Source of the DNA: Komagataeibacter nataicola
GTDB lineage: Bacteria; Pseudomonadota; Alphaproteobacteria; Acetobacterales; Acetobacteraceae
Length of the DNA stretch: 57,611 bases
NCBI RefSeq assembly: GCF_003207795.1
Contig: NZ_NIRT01000020.1
Coordinates: 1-57,611, forward strand
Reading direction: 5' to 3'
The notes under the pieces were generated by a model that did not search any database, was not told where the DNA came from, and saw nothing but the letters and a program-made list of their open reading frames with translations. A program made the position numbers and the translations under genes. This document shows positions 9,735-19,302 of the stretch, one piece after another; position 1 is the stretch's first letter; each line of letters starts with the position of its first letter.

Positions 9735-12700
9735 TCACGCCGGAACGCCTGCTTCGTCATGCACCATCCGCACCAGCGCGCCGAGCACCTTGCGGGCCTG
9801 CGTAATGCGCTGGGCGTTGGTCATTTCGCGTATGATCGCAAGCTTGTGGTCAGGCCGCAGGCGTACATTGGCTTCCTTCTGCCTTGCAATCCATGCCACC
9901 AGCCCCGCCGGGTTGGCGAAGGTGTTGCCCCGGAACTGGATGACCATGCCCTTGGGGCCAGCTTCGAGCCGTTCCACCCCGGCCTCGCGGCACAGGCGCT
10001 TGAGCGTCACGACATCAAGCAGGTTGCGAACCTCATCGGGCAGCGTGCCGAAGCGGTCAACCAGTTCGGCTTCCATGGCCTCGACCTCGGCATCATTGGC
10101 CAGGGCTGCAATGCGGCGGTACAGGCCAAGGCGCACCGGCAGGTCGGTCACGTAGCTGTCGGGTATGAGCACCGGCAGCCCAAGGATGATGTTGGGCGTC
10201 CAGTCCCGGTCCTGCAGTTTGCGCCGCCCCTTTTCGGTGCGCAGGTCGGCCACGGCGTCTTCAAGCATCTGCTGGTACAGCTCGATGCCGACTTCGCGGA
10301 TATGCCCCGACTGCTCATCACCCAGCAGGTTGCCCGCTCCGCGCAGGTCGAGGTCGTGCGAGGCCAGCGTGAAGCCTGCGCCCAGCGTGTCCAGCGTCTG
10401 CATGACTTCCAGCCGCTTCTGCGCTGCGGCCGAGAGCACATGTGTCTGCGGCCAGGTCAGGTAGGCATAGCCACGCTGCTTGCCACGGCCCACGCGCCCG
10501 CGCAGCTGGTAAAGCTGGCCGAGGCCAAACATGTCGGCGCGGTGGATGATGAGCGTGTTGACCGCAGGCATGTCCAGCCCGCTTTCCACAATGTTGGTGG
10601 AGAGCAGGATGTCATATTTGCCATCGCTGAACTCGGTCATCACCCGTTCCAGCTCGGTTGGCGTCAGGCGACCATGGGCCTGCACCAGCCTTGCGTCGGG
10701 CACGATCTCGTGCAGGCGGGCGGCTATGCGGTCGAGATCCTCGATGCGCGGCACCACGCAGAACACCTGTCCGCCACGGAAGCGCTCGCGCTGGATGGCC
10801 TCGCGGATGACCACGCTGTCGAATGGCATGATGAAGGTGCGCACCGCCAGCCGGTCGGTCGGAGGTGTTGCGATCAGGCTCATCTCGCGCACGCCGGTCA
10901 GGGCGAGTTGCAGCGTGCGCGGCAGTGGTGTTGCAGAAAGCGTGAGCACATGCACGTCCTCGCGCAGGGCCTTGAGCTTTTCCTTGTGGGCCACGCCAAA
11001 ATGCTGCTCCTCATCCACGATCAGCAGGCCAAGGTCAGCGAACCTGACCGTTTTGGCCAGCAGGGCATGGGTGCCGATCACGATATTGACCGTGCCATCG
11101 GCCAGCCCCTTGCGCACGGCGCTGGCCTCCTTGCCCGTAACCATGCGCGAAAGCTGCGCCACATTGACCGGCAGCCCGGCAAAGCGGGCGGAGAACGTGC
11201 GGTAATGCTGGCGGGCCAGCAGCGTGGTGGGCACGACCACCGCCACCTGAGCGCCCGACATGGCGGCAACGAAGGCGGCACGCAGGGCCACCTCGGTCTT
11301 GCCAAAGCCCACGTCGCCACACACGAGCCGGTCCATCGGCTTGCCTGATGCCATGTCATCGAGCACATCGGCAATGGCGCGGGACTGGTCCTCTGTCTCG
11401 ATAAAGGGGAAGCGGGCGCAGAATTCATCCCACAGCCCCTCTTCTGGCGTAAGCGCCGGGGCTTCACGCAGGGCGCGCGCGGCGGCAGTGCGGATGAGCT
11501 CGCCCGCCATGTCGCGGATGCGCTGCTTCATCTTCGCCTTGCGCGACTGCCACGACACGCCACCAAGCCTGTCGAGCGCCACATGCGCCTGGTCGGAGCC
11601 AAAGCGGCTGAGCAGTTCGATGTTCTCGACCGGCAGGAACAGCTTCTCGTTGCCATCATAGATCAGGCGCAGGCAGTCATGAGGCGCGGTGCCCACGCCG
11701 ATGGTCTCCAGCCCGTCATAACGGCCAATGCCGTAATCCTGATGAACGATCAGGTCGCCTTCCGCGATTTCGGAGGCTTCGGAGATGAACTGATCCGCCT
11801 TCTTGCGCCGCCGGGGCGGGCGCGAGATCCGCTCGCCGAGCAGGTCCTGCTCGGATATGAAGGCGAAGTTATCGGCAACAAATCCGCGCTCCAGCCCCAG
11901 TGTCAGCAGCCCCACCGTGCCGGGCTTGAGCTTCTGCGCCTCTTTCCATGTGGCGAAAGTCTGTACCGGCAGGCGGTATTCGCGCAGCAGCACGCCAATG
12001 CGCTCGCATGAGCCGCGCGTCCAGGCCGTGACATAGGCCCGCCTGCCGGTCTGCGCCCATTCCTCAACGCGTGCATGCAGCATGGGGAAGACGTTCTCGC
12101 GCCCTTCGGTCACGGTCTTGGCGAACATCTGGCCCGGCCTGCCGCCTGCATCCATGCCCGGCGCGCCATCGGGCTGGGCGAAGGGCATGAACACGACGGC
12201 CTTCTTGCCCGCGATCATCGCATCCCACCCCTTGCGGTCGAGATACATCAGGTGCGGCGGCAGCGGGCGGTAGGGTACTTCTCCCTCACGCGTGGGCTGC
12301 TTGCGGGCGTCGTAATGATCCGCGATCATTTCCAGCCGGGTGGCCAGTACCTCTCCGGCCTGATTGGCCAGCGAGATGGTGACACCAGGCAGGTAGTCCA
12401 CCAGTGTTTCCATGTGTTCATGGAACAGGGGCAGCCAGTGCTCCATGCCCGCGTGCCGCCTGCCATCCGATACGTGCTGGTAGAGCGGGTCATTGGCGGC
12501 AGCAGGGCCAAACAGGTCGCGCCAGCCGGTGCGAAAGCGCGAGATGGAGGCGGGATCGAGGCTGAAATCGGCCACCGGGCGCATGGTCAGGCTGTCGATC
12601 TTCGCTGTCGAGCGCTGGGTGCCGGGGTCGAAGCGGCGGATGTTCTCCACCTCGTCGCCAAACAGGTCGAGGCGCACGGGTTCGGCCTCGCCCGCGGGGA

Positions 12701-13217
12701 AAATATCAAAAATACCGCCACGGGTGGCGAACTCGCCCTGTTCCATCACCGTGTCGGTGCGGTTGTAGCCGTGGGCGATGAGCAGTTCCATCAGGAACGG
12801 TGCGTCAAGGCTTTCGCCGGTCTTTATGGTGATCGACTGCCCGGAAAAGGCCGCGCGCGGGGCCACGCGCTGGATGGCGCCCATGACCGTGGTCAGCACG
12901 ATGCGGGGCGTGGTTGCCTTTTCCAGCAGTCGGGTCAGTGTCGCCACCCGCTCCGCGATGATGGCGGGGTTGGGGGAGACACGGTCATACGGCAGGCAGT
13001 CCCAGCCCGGAAAGCGGAGGATTTCCGCCTTCGGTGCGACAAAGGCCAGCTGGTCCGCAATGCGCGCCATGGAGGCATCATCACGGCACACATGCAGCAC
13101 GGGGCCTTCGTTCTCGCCCAGGCGGCGGGCGAGCAGGAAGGCGTCATACCCATCCGGCACGCCCCATACGGGAACGGGGGCGCCGGGTGCGAGCGAGAAA
13201 CCTGCCGTATCGTTCAT
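9735..13217 (-). CDS. mfd: Transcription-repair coupling factor Mfd
   Basis: 1160 aa, full length. Displaces RNA polymerase stalled at DNA damage and recruits UvrA. The N-terminal third is the UvrB-like module; then comes the RNA-polymerase-interacting block around HQDYGIGRYDGLETIGVG; Walker A CGDVGFGKTEVALRAAF near residue 636; the DEEQHFG helicase box near 733; the TRG motif and GRVGRGKQRGYAYL in motif VI; and the C-terminal UvrA-binding domain. Translationally coupled to sdhE upstream (ATGA overlap at 13,214-13,217). Confidence 0.97.
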   Translation of the reverse strand: MNDTAGFSLAPGAPVPVWGVPDGYDAFLLARRLGENEGPVLHVCRDDASMARIADQLAFVAPKAEILRFPGWDCLPYDRVSPNPAIIAERVATLTRLLEKATTPRIVLTTVMGAIQRVAPRAAFSGQSITIKTGESLDAPFLMELLIAHGYNRTDTVMEQGEFATRGGIFDIFPAGEAEPVRLDLFGDEVENIRRFDPGTQRSTAKIDSLTMRPVADFSLDPASISRFRTGWRDLFGPAAANDPLYQHVSDGRRHAGMEHWLPLFHEHMETLVDYLPGVTISLANQAGEVLATRLEMIADHYDARKQPTREGEVPYRPLPPHLMYLDRKGWDAMIAGKKAVVFMPFAQPDGAPGMDAGGRPGQMFAKTVTEGRENVFPMLHARVEEWAQTGRRAYVTAWTRGSCERIGVLLREYRLPVQTFATWKEAQKLKPGTVGLLTLGLERGFVADNFAFISEQDLLGERISRPPRRRKKADQFISEASEIAEGDLIVHQDYGIGRYDGLETIGVGTAPHDCLRLIYDGNEKLFLPVENIELLSRFGSDQAHVALDRLGGVSWQSRKAKMKQRIRDMAGELIRTAAARALREAPALTPEEGLWDEFCARFPFIETEDQSRAIADVLDDMASGKPMDRLVCGDVGFGKTEVALRAAFVAAMSGAQVAVVVPTTLLARQHYRTFSARFAGLPVNVAQLSRMVTGKEASAVRKGLADGTVNIVIGTHALLAKTVRFADLGLLIVDEEQHFGVAHKEKLKALREDVHVLTLSATPLPRTLQLALTGVREMSLIATPPTDRLAVRTFIMPFDSVVIREAIQRERFRGGQVFCVVPRIEDLDRIAARLHEIVPDARLVQAHGRLTPTELERVMTEFSDGKYDILLSTNIVESGLDMPAVNTLIIHRADMFGLGQLYQLRGRVGRGKQRGYAYLTWPQTHVLSAAAQKRLEVMQTLDTLGAGFTLASHDLDLRGAGNLLGDEQSGHIREVGIELYQQMLEDAVADLRTEKGRRKLQDRDWTPNIILGLPVLIPDSYVTDLPVRLGLYRRIAALANDAEVEAMEAELVDRFGTLPDEVRNLLDVVTLKRLCREAGVERLEAGPKGMVIQFRGNTFANPAGLVAWIARQKEANVRLRPDHKLAIIREMTNAQRITQARKVLGALVRMVHDEAGVPA

Positions 13218-13525
13218 TTTCCGCCCCGGATCGCGGCAAGGCGGGCGGGATCGGTGGCATCGGCCATGATTTCGCGCATCATGGGCGTGTTGAGTTCGGG
13301 CGGCACCGGGCGGCGGCCGCTCAGCCAGTCTGCCAGGTCGGCATCGGGCAGGTCCATCACGGCTTCGAGCGCGTCAAGCTCGGCTTCGGTCATGCTCTCG
13401 AGCCGGGGGGCGACGAACCCGCCGATCAGCACGTCGGTTTCATGCGTGCCGCGATGTGTGGCGCGGTAATAGATCTTGCGCCGCCGCGTATCGAGGCGGG
13501 AGAGATCAGGCGTTCTGGCTTCCAT
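13214..13525 (-). CDS. sdhE: Succinate dehydrogenase FAD assembly factor SdhE
   Basis: Small protein (103 aa) of the SdhE/Sdh5 family that helps attach FAD covalently to succinate dehydrogenase. The diagnostic RGxxE motif is present as RGTHE in YYRATHRGTHETDVLIGGF, followed by the helical LDALEAVMDLPDADLADWLSG segment. Next to mfd, with which it overlaps by four bases. Divergent from recG. Confidence 0.9.
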   Translation of the reverse strand: MEARTPDLSRLDTRRRKIYYRATHRGTHETDVLIGGFVAPRLESMTEAELDALEAVMDLPDADLADWLSGRRPVPPELNTPMMREIMADATDPARLAAIRGGK

Positions 13526-13594
13526 TGCGTTCCACCCCTGTATGGTTGTGTTTTGTTCCGTAACGCAGGTGTCCTATAGCCCTCATGCGGGCAT

Positions 13595-15778
13595 ATGTCA
13601 GCCCGCATGACAAGCATGCCACCCCGCAGGATGAATCGCCGCGTGTCCGATACCACGACCCTTCCCGCCAATTCCCTTCTCGCCCCGCTGCTTGCGGGGA
13701 TTGAAAGCCTGCAGGGCGTGAAACCGGCAACGGCGAAGCTTCTGGCGCGGGTGGCCGGGGGCGGGCGGGTGATTGACCTGCTGTTTCACCTGCCGGAATC
13801 GGTGGTGGACCGGCGTTACCGCCCTGCCCTGCGCCAGGCGGAAACCGGGCGGGTGTGCACGCTGCTGGTCACGATCGCGCGCGTGGTGCCCCCTGCCCCC
13901 GGCGGCGGGCGCGGCAGGCGGCCGTGGCGCGTGGTGGTGAGCGATGGCACGGCGGAGGCAGAGCTGGTGTTCTTCTCCCCCCATCAGGTGCGCAGGCTGG
14001 CGTCCGGGCAGGACATTGCCGTATCGGGCACGCTGGAGCGTTTTGGGGAGCGGCTGAGCATGGCCCACCCCGATTATCTGGTACCCCAGGCGCGACTGGC
14101 TGAAATTCCGCTGCTCGACCCGGTCTGGCCGCTGACGGCGGGGCTGTTTCCCAGTCAGGTGCGCAGCGCCATCCGGGCGGCGTTCGATGTGTTTCCCACC
14201 CTGCCGGAATGGCAGGATGCCTGCGTGCTGGCGCAGCGCAAATGGCCCGGCTTCGAGCAGGCGCTGCGCACGCTGCACCGCCCGTGTGACTTTCCCGAAC
14301 TGATGGAGGGCGAGGCGCTGATCGGGGCGTCCGAGCGGGCGCGGGCACGGCTTGCGTGCGATGACCTGCTGGCCCAGCAGGTTTCCATGGCGCAGGCGCG
14401 CAGGCTTAACCGGCTGCGGCCAGGGCGCAGCATTGTGGGTGATGGCAGCCTGCGCATGGTGGCGCTGTCGCGCTTTGGCCATGAACCCACCACGGCGCAG
14501 ATCCGCACGCTGGCGGAAATAGACGCCGACCTTGCCGCCCCCCGCCAGATGACGCGCCTTTTGCAGGGGGATGTGGGCGCAGGCAAGACGCTGGTGGCGC
14601 TGCTGGCCATGCTGGGCGCGGTTGAGGCAGGCCATCAGGCGGCCCTTATGGCGCCGACCGAAATTCTGGCCCGCCAGCATCTGGCTACGTTTGAAAAACT
14701 TTCCCCCGTGCCGGTGGCGTTCCTCAGCGGCAGCGTAAAGGGCAAGGCCCGGCGCGAAGCCCTGGCCAGCATTGCCGATGGCACGGCCCGGCTGGTGATC
14801 GGCACGCATGCCCTGTTTCAGGAAAGCGTGGTGTTTGAGGATCTTGCGCTGGCCGTAATTGACGAGCAGCACCGTTTTGGCGTGGAGCAGCGCGCCATGC
14901 TGGGCGAAAAAGGCAATCAGACCGATGTGCTGGTCATGACTGCCACCCCTATTCCCCGTTCGCTGCTGCTGACCCAGTGGGGCGACATGCTGGTCAGCCG
15001 GCTTGACGTGAAACCCGCGGGCCGCAAGCCGGTGCGCACCTCGCTACATGCGCTCTCGGCCATGGATGACCTGCTCGCGGGCCTTGAACGGGCTTTGGCG
15101 CGCGATGCGCGGATCTTCTGGGTCTGTCCGCTGGTGAGCGAGAGTGAAACCGTTGATATTGCCGCAGCCGAGGCCCGCCACCATGCCCTTGCCGCCCATT
15201 TTGGCGGTGATGCCGTGGGGCTGGCGCACGGCCAGCAGGATATTGCGCTGCGCGAGCAGGCCATTGCCGATTTTGCGGCCGGACGCACGCGTATCCTTGT
15301 CGCGACGACCGTGATCGAGGTTGGGGTGGATATTCCCGATGCGACGGTGATGGTGATCGAGCATGCCGAGCGGTTTGGCCTGGCGCAACTGCACCAGTTG
15401 CGCGGGCGCGTGGGGCGCGGGCAGGCGGAATCCTATTGCCTTTTGCTCCATGACAGCGCGCTCGGCCAGACCGCGCGGCGCAGGCTGGCGCTGCTGCGCG
15501 AGACGGAAGACGGATTCCTGATCGCCGATGAAGATTTCCGCCTGCGTGGCGGCGGCGACCTGACCGGCAGGCGGCAGTCCGGCCTGCCCGACCTGCGGTT
15601 GGCCAGCCCGCTTCATGTCGACATGCTGCTCAGGCTTGCCGCGCAGGATGCCCGCAGGCTGGTCGATACCCCCCCTGACAGCGCCCCCCCCGCCCTGCGC
15701 GGGCGCAGGCAGGCTGTCAGTTTGCTGCTTGAGCTGTTTGCCCGGGCGCAGGCTGTGCGGGCGATACGCGCGGGGTAG
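13595..15778 (+). CDS. recG: ATP-dependent DNA helicase RecG
   Basis: 727 aa. RecG remodels stalled replication forks and Holliday junctions. The N-terminal wedge/OB domain begins PLLAGIESLQGVKPATAKLL; Walker A GDVGAGKTLVALL is near residue 325, the DEQHRFGV box near 423, and motif VI QLHQLRGRVGRGQAESYC near 600. Several Met codons lie in the first 15 codons (13,595, 13,610, 13,619, 13,631), so the exact start is uncertain. The 3' end overlaps the convergent TetR gene by 62 bases. Confidence 0.95.
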   Translation: MSARMTSMPPRRMNRRVSDTTTLPANSLLAPLLAGIESLQGVKPATAKLLARVAGGGRVIDLLFHLPESVVDRRYRPALRQAETGRVCTLLVTIARVVPPAPGGGRGRRPWRVVVSDGTAEAELVFFSPHQVRRLASGQDIAVSGTLERFGERLSMAHPDYLVPQARLAEIPLLDPVWPLTAGLFPSQVRSAIRAAFDVFPTLPEWQDACVLAQRKWPGFEQALRTLHRPCDFPELMEGEALIGASERARARLACDDLLAQQVSMAQARRLNRLRPGRSIVGDGSLRMVALSRFGHEPTTAQIRTLAEIDADLAAPRQMTRLLQGDVGAGKTLVALLAMLGAVEAGHQAALMAPTEILARQHLATFEKLSPVPVAFLSGSVKGKARREALASIADGTARLVIGTHALFQESVVFEDLALAVIDEQHRFGVEQRAMLGEKGNQTDVLVMTATPIPRSLLLTQWGDMLVSRLDVKPAGRKPVRTSLHALSAMDDLLAGLERALARDARIFWVCPLVSESETVDIAAAEARHHALAAHFGGDAVGLAHGQQDIALREQAIADFAAGRTRILVATTVIEVGVDIPDATVMVIEHAERFGLAQLHQLRGRVGRGQAESYCLLLHDSALGQTARRRLALLRETEDGFLIADEDFRLRGGGDLTGRRQSGLPDLRLASPLHVDMLLRLAAQDARRLVDTPPDSAPPALRGRRQAVSLLLELFARAQAVRAIRAG

Positions 15779-16451
15779 CGGGCGGCTGGCACGCAGGCGG
15801 CCTGACCCCCAGAGAGGTTGCCGCCTGCGCCATGTAGAACGTGGTGAACAGGTCCAGCGGCTCGGGCGCATGTTCCATGCGCGAGCGCAGCACTGCCCCT
15901 TCCCACCCAATCCAGAAATAGCGGGCGAGTTGCGCGCAGGTACGCTTCTGCGCGGCGGTGGCCCGCGTGCCAAAACCTGCGAGCAGGCAGGCATTCACGC
16001 GCTTTTCCCACCCGTTCATGATCGTGAGCAGGAGCCCGTGGAACGAATCGGGCAGCATGTCGATTTCCTGCCCGAGGTTGCCGACCAGGCAGCCACGGCG
16101 GAAACCATGATGCTGCATGCTGGCGCGCCCATCATGCACGAAGTTGAGCAGGCGCTGCAGCGGGGGCGTATCTGGCTCGAGCAGCCACAGGTCAAGCCGG
16201 GCGTTGAAGGACGTGGCGTAGTCCTCGATCAGGACCTGCCCGAAATCCTCCTTGCTGCTGAAGCAGTAATAGAACGATCCCTTCGAGATGCCCGTGGCGT
16301 GCAGCACGTCATCCACGCAGGTGGCGGAAAAGCCTTTTTCTTTCAGTAAATCAACACCTGCGCGCACCAGCATGGCGCGTGTGCCCTCGGGTGCGCGGGC
16401 GGTCTTGGGCGGTCGGCCCCGACCGCGCCGGGGGGGAGGTATATCGGGCAT
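15717..16451 (-). CDS. TetR family transcriptional regulator (AcuR-like)
   Basis: The N-terminal helix-turn-helix is typical: MLVRAGVDLLKEKGFSATCVDDVLHATGISKGSFYYCFSSKEDFGQVLI, with the recognition helix at about residues 52-62, preceded by a basic GRGRPPKTARAPEG arm. The ligand domain starts DYATSFNARLDLWLLEP and continues HHGFRRGCLVGNLGQEIDMLP, as in AcuR/YxaF-like repressors. An in-frame start 87 bases upstream exists, but MPDIPPPRRGRGRPP is the usual N-terminus. No neighbouring enzyme reveals its target; the promoter region to its right is a possible autoregulatory site. Confidence 0.85.
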   Translation of the reverse strand: MPDIPPPRRGRGRPPKTARAPEGTRAMLVRAGVDLLKEKGFSATCVDDVLHATGISKGSFYYCFSSKEDFGQVLIEDYATSFNARLDLWLLEPDTPPLQRLLNFVHDGRASMQHHGFRRGCLVGNLGQEIDMLPDSFHGLLLTIMNGWEKRVNACLLAGFGTRATAAQKRTCAQLARYFWIGWEGAVLRSRMEHAPEPLDLFTTFYMAQAATSLGVRPPACQPPATPRVSPAQPAPGQTAQAAN

Positions 16452-16832
16452 GGCGTTTTTTCTTATCTCTGCAAGGGGGGCAAATGAATCAGGGATATGC
16501 CTCGATAATGTGCGACTGCGTCTAGAAATCAAGGACAATTGTGCATTTAATTTATATCTTTTCGTTCCCCCCTTTTTGCATTCCTGTCCCTCACAAACAG
16601 GTCAGGATGAAAATTCGTGTGGCAACCAAAGGCGGGAATATGCTTTGGTGTTGTTGATGCCGATGCGATTTATGCTAGGGTCACCGTAGGATGGAAAAAG
16701 TTTTCCTGAGCCGCATGCCGCCTAAACCCCGGCCCAAGGTCAGACAGGCCAGCCTCCATCCTGCAAACGTGCTTTCATTCGGTGGTGTTCCACAACGGAA
16801 CATCCGCCACCTAGACCTCGGGATTACGACCG
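16452..16832. other. Promoter and leader region between TetR gene and cold-shock gene
   Basis: A 381-base divergent spacer, AT-richer than its surroundings (for example around 16,530-16,570), with no convincing coding frame. It should hold the TetR-gene promoter leftward and the cold-shock gene promoter plus 5' leader rightward. A long leader would fit cold-shock genes, whose mRNA is often controlled by leader structure, but I cannot define the transcription start. Confidence 0.5.
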
Positions 16833-17516
16833 TTGAGAAGTAACAGGACCGACCGCAGCTCCCGCTCCCCGCGCCGCGGCGGGTTTGACGATGATTTCAT
16901 GTCGTCGCCTTCATTTGGTGATCGCGGCGCTCCGCCGCCGCGCCGCTCCTTTGGTGGTGGAGGTGGTGGTCCCCAGATCGTCGCATCCGGGCCGGAGATC
17001 AGCGCCACTGTAAAGTGGTTCAATAGCGAAAAGGGCTTCGGCTTCGTTGAGCTGTCCGATGGTTCGGGTGACGTGTTCCTGCACGCCAATGCCCTGAACC
17101 CCACCGGGCATGCCACGGTTGCGCCGGGCACCACGCTGGTTGTGCAGATCGGTCAGGGCCCCAAGGGCCGTCAGGTCGCCAGCGTCCTTTCCGTTGATGA
17201 AAGCACGGCACAGCCCGAGCGCCCCCGTAGCCCTGGCTTTGGCGCGGCTCCTGGCGCACGCGCTGGCTTCTCGCGCTCCGGTCGCCCTGCCCCTGACCTG
17301 TCGCATGCGCAGGATATGCGCGGCACGGTCAAGTGGTACAACGCGACCAAGGGCTTCGGCTTCATCACGCCCGAGAATGGTGGCAAGGACATCTTTGTTC
17401 ACGCTTCCGCCCTTGAGCGTTCGGGCCTGTCCGGCCTGACGGAAGGCCAGACGGCAAACGTGCAGGTTGTTGAAGGCCAGAAAGGCCCCGAAGCAGCCGC
17501 CCTGTCGGTCGACTGA
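16833..17516 (+). CDS. Cold-shock protein with two cold-shock domains
   Basis: Two OB-fold cold-shock domains are fused. The first has ISATVKWFNSEKGFGFVEL with DVFLHANAL (about residues 55-120), the second GTVKWYNATKGFGFITPE with DIFVHASAL (about 160-228). Both RNP1 (KGFGF) and RNP2 (VFLH, IFVH) motifs are intact. The first 50 residues are Arg/Ser/Gly-rich with a run of glycines (disordered, RNA-binding type), and a Pro/Gly/Arg linker joins the domains. The frame opens with TTG preceded by CGGGA; ATG at 16,899 is an alternative start. Confidence 0.88.
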   Translation: MRSNRTDRSSRSPRRGGFDDDFMSSPSFGDRGAPPPRRSFGGGGGGPQIVASGPEISATVKWFNSEKGFGFVELSDGSGDVFLHANALNPTGHATVAPGTTLVVQIGQGPKGRQVASVLSVDESTAQPERPRSPGFGAAPGARAGFSRSGRPAPDLSHAQDMRGTVKWYNATKGFGFITPENGGKDIFVHASALERSGLSGLTEGQTANVQVVEGQKGPEAAALSVD

Positions 17517-17574
17517 ATACTTTCCCCCTGCTCCATGCCAGTCTCTTGGCTGGCATGGTTGGGTGAATGGATAA

Positions 17575-17611
17575 AAAACAGGGCCATCCCTTGCGGGATG
17601 GCCCTGTTTTT
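17575..17611. terminator. Bidirectional terminator after the cold-shock gene
   Basis: Perfect arms ACAGGGCCATCCC and GGGATGGCCCTGT with loop TTGC, flanked by A-run on the left and T-run on the right, so it can stop transcription from both sides. A smaller hairpin (CATGCCAG / CTGGCATG) lies just upstream at about 17,534-17,557. Confidence 0.9.
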
Positions 17612-17714
17612 GTTGGCTGTCATGCCAGTGTGTTCAGTCTTGGTGCCGATGGGTCGTAGCGGATAGGGGTGCCTTGCTCGACACCCTGCGTGCCGTGTTG
17701 AAAGTCTTTGAAGG

Positions 17715-17760
17715 CTGCCGTTTTTTAAAAAAGCTTCACCAAAAATTTCTGATTTTTTAT
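17715..17760. repeat. Copy of the intergenic repeat, partial
   Basis: GCTGCCGTTTTTTAAAAAAGC is followed by TTCACCAAAAATTTC, i.e. the reverse complement of the GGTGAAG ... GGTTTTTGG half seen at 9630. It lies just before the 3' end of smpB (minus strand) and probably also serves as that operon's terminator. Confidence 0.4.
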
Positions 17761-17773
17761 GGAAACGGCTTTT

Positions 17774-18268
17774 TTAGTCTTCACGGCCCTTGTTGCGCAG
17801 CAGGCGGGCCTTGTCGCGGGCCCAGTCGCGCTCGGCTATGGCGTGGCGCTTGTCTTCCTTCTTGCGCCCCTCGCCTATGCCCAGTGTTAGTTTGGCAAGG
17901 CCACGGCTGTTGAAGTGAATGTCCAGCGGCACCAGCGTCACGCCGTTCCGCGCGGTCTCGCCAAGCAGCTTGTCCACCTGTTTCTTGTGCAGCAGCAGCT
18001 TGCGCGGGGCGCGCGGTTCGAAGCGTGATAATACGCCGCCCTGATATTCAGGGATGTAGCTGTTTATCAGCCACAACTCCCCATTGCGCTCACCGGCATA
18101 GGCCTCGTTGATGGTGGCACGCCCCATGCGCAGGCTTTTGACTTCCGGCCCCTTGAGCACCAGCCCCGCTTCCACCGTTTCAAGAATGGAGTAGTTGAAG
18201 CGGCCCTTGCGGTTCTGCGCGGCGATCCCGGTCGAGATCATGCCGCTGCCCTTGTTCTTGGATGCCAT
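17774..18268 (-). CDS. smpB: SsrA-binding protein SmpB
   Basis: Escorts tmRNA to stalled ribosomes for trans-translation. The 164 aa protein has the family hallmarks: AAQNRKGRFNYSILETVEAGLVLKGPEVKSLR at the start, NEAYAGERNGELWLINSYIPEY, and the basic C-terminal tail KKEDKRHAIAERDWARDKARLLR that enters the decoding centre. Three bases separate it from dapA upstream, so they share a transcript. Confidence 0.96.
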   Translation of the reverse strand: MASKNKGSGMISTGIAAQNRKGRFNYSILETVEAGLVLKGPEVKSLRMGRATINEAYAGERNGELWLINSYIPEYQGGVLSRFEPRAPRKLLLHKKQVDKLLGETARNGVTLVPLDIHFNSRGLAKLTLGIGEGRKKEDKRHAIAERDWARDKARLLRNKGRED

Positions 18269-18271
18269 GGT

Positions 18272-19150
18272 TCAGTCCAGCAGTCCGACGGCGTCGAGTG
18301 CTGCCTTCACCCTGGCGCGGCTGGCATCGGCCAGCGGGGCCAGAGGCAGGCGGCAGGTCTCGCCCATCAGCCCCAATACGCTTGCGGCGAACTTGACCGG
18401 CACGGGATTGCTTTCACAGAACAGGGAATCATGCAGCGGCAGCAGCCGGTCCTGCAGTTCCATCGCATCCATCACGTTGCCATCATTCCAGCTCTGCTGC
18501 ACCTGCGCACAGAGCGCGGGGGCGACATTGGCGGTTACGCTGATGCAGCCATCGCCGCCCGCCGCGAGGAACGAGACCGCGGTGCCGTCCTCGCCCGAGA
18601 TCTGGTTGAACTGCTTCTTTACCGCGCGGCGCACGAGCAGCGGGCGCAGCAGGTCACCGGTGGAATCCTTGACCCCGATGATGTTGGGGTGGAGCGCCAG
18701 CCGTGCCATGGTCTCGACCGAGATGTCGATAATGGAGCGGCCCGGAATATTGTACAGGATGACGGGAATGCTGATGGCATCGGCCACGGCCATGAAGTGG
18801 CGGTACACCCCTTCCTGCGTGGGCTTGTTGTAATAGGGTGTGACCACCAGCACGGCCGAGGCCCCGGCCTTTTGCGCCTGCTGGGCCATGCCCACGGCCT
18901 CGGCCGTGCTGTTGGAGCCGGCTCCGGCAATGACCGGCACACGGCCGCCAGCGGATTTTATGGTGAATTCAACGACTTTGGCATGTTCATCATGCGTCAG
19001 TGTCGGGCTTTCGCCCGTGGTGCCGACCGGTATCAGTGCGGATGTGCCCTGCTGGATCTGCCAGTCGATGAAGCGGCCCATGGAAGGCAGGTCAAGCGAC
19101 CCATCCGTATTCATGGGGGTAATAAGGGCGGTCATGGAACCCTTGAACAT
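18272..19150 (-). CDS. dapA: 4-hydroxy-tetrahydrodipicolinate synthase
   Basis: Condenses pyruvate and aspartate semialdehyde in lysine/diaminopimelate synthesis. Signatures include FKGSMTALITPM, GTTGESPTLTHDEH (pyruvate carboxylate binding), the tyrosine in VTPYYNKPTQEGVYRHF near residue 133 and the Schiff-base lysine in NIIGVKDSTGD near 161. ATG at 19,150 follows AGGTGGA at good spacing; the GTG at 19,162 is less likely. Immediately upstream of smpB. Confidence 0.95.
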   Translation of the reverse strand: MFKGSMTALITPMNTDGSLDLPSMGRFIDWQIQQGTSALIPVGTTGESPTLTHDEHAKVVEFTIKSAGGRVPVIAGAGSNSTAEAVGMAQQAQKAGASAVLVVTPYYNKPTQEGVYRHFMAVADAISIPVILYNIPGRSIIDISVETMARLALHPNIIGVKDSTGDLLRPLLVRRAVKKQFNQISGEDGTAVSFLAAGGDGCISVTANVAPALCAQVQQSWNDGNVMDAMELQDRLLPLHDSLFCESNPVPVKFAASVLGLMGETCRLPLAPLADASRARVKAALDAVGLLD

Positions 19151-19302
19151 GGTTGTTTCCACCTGGATCCTGTGTCGTGGCTATGCGTGCGCCGGTGTGT
19201 CCGGCACCATCGTTTTCATGGGCCCTGCCCCGGCGCGGGCGGGCAGGGTATCATACAGGCAATGCGGCATGAGGGGCAAAATATGCCCGCCTGCCCTGCC
19301 CC

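Noticed and set aside
12075-13469. Long plus-strand open frames antisense to mfd (also 9,759-11,348)
   Set aside because: Shadow frames of a GC-rich gene; composition is Gly/His/Arg-rich without recognisable folds.
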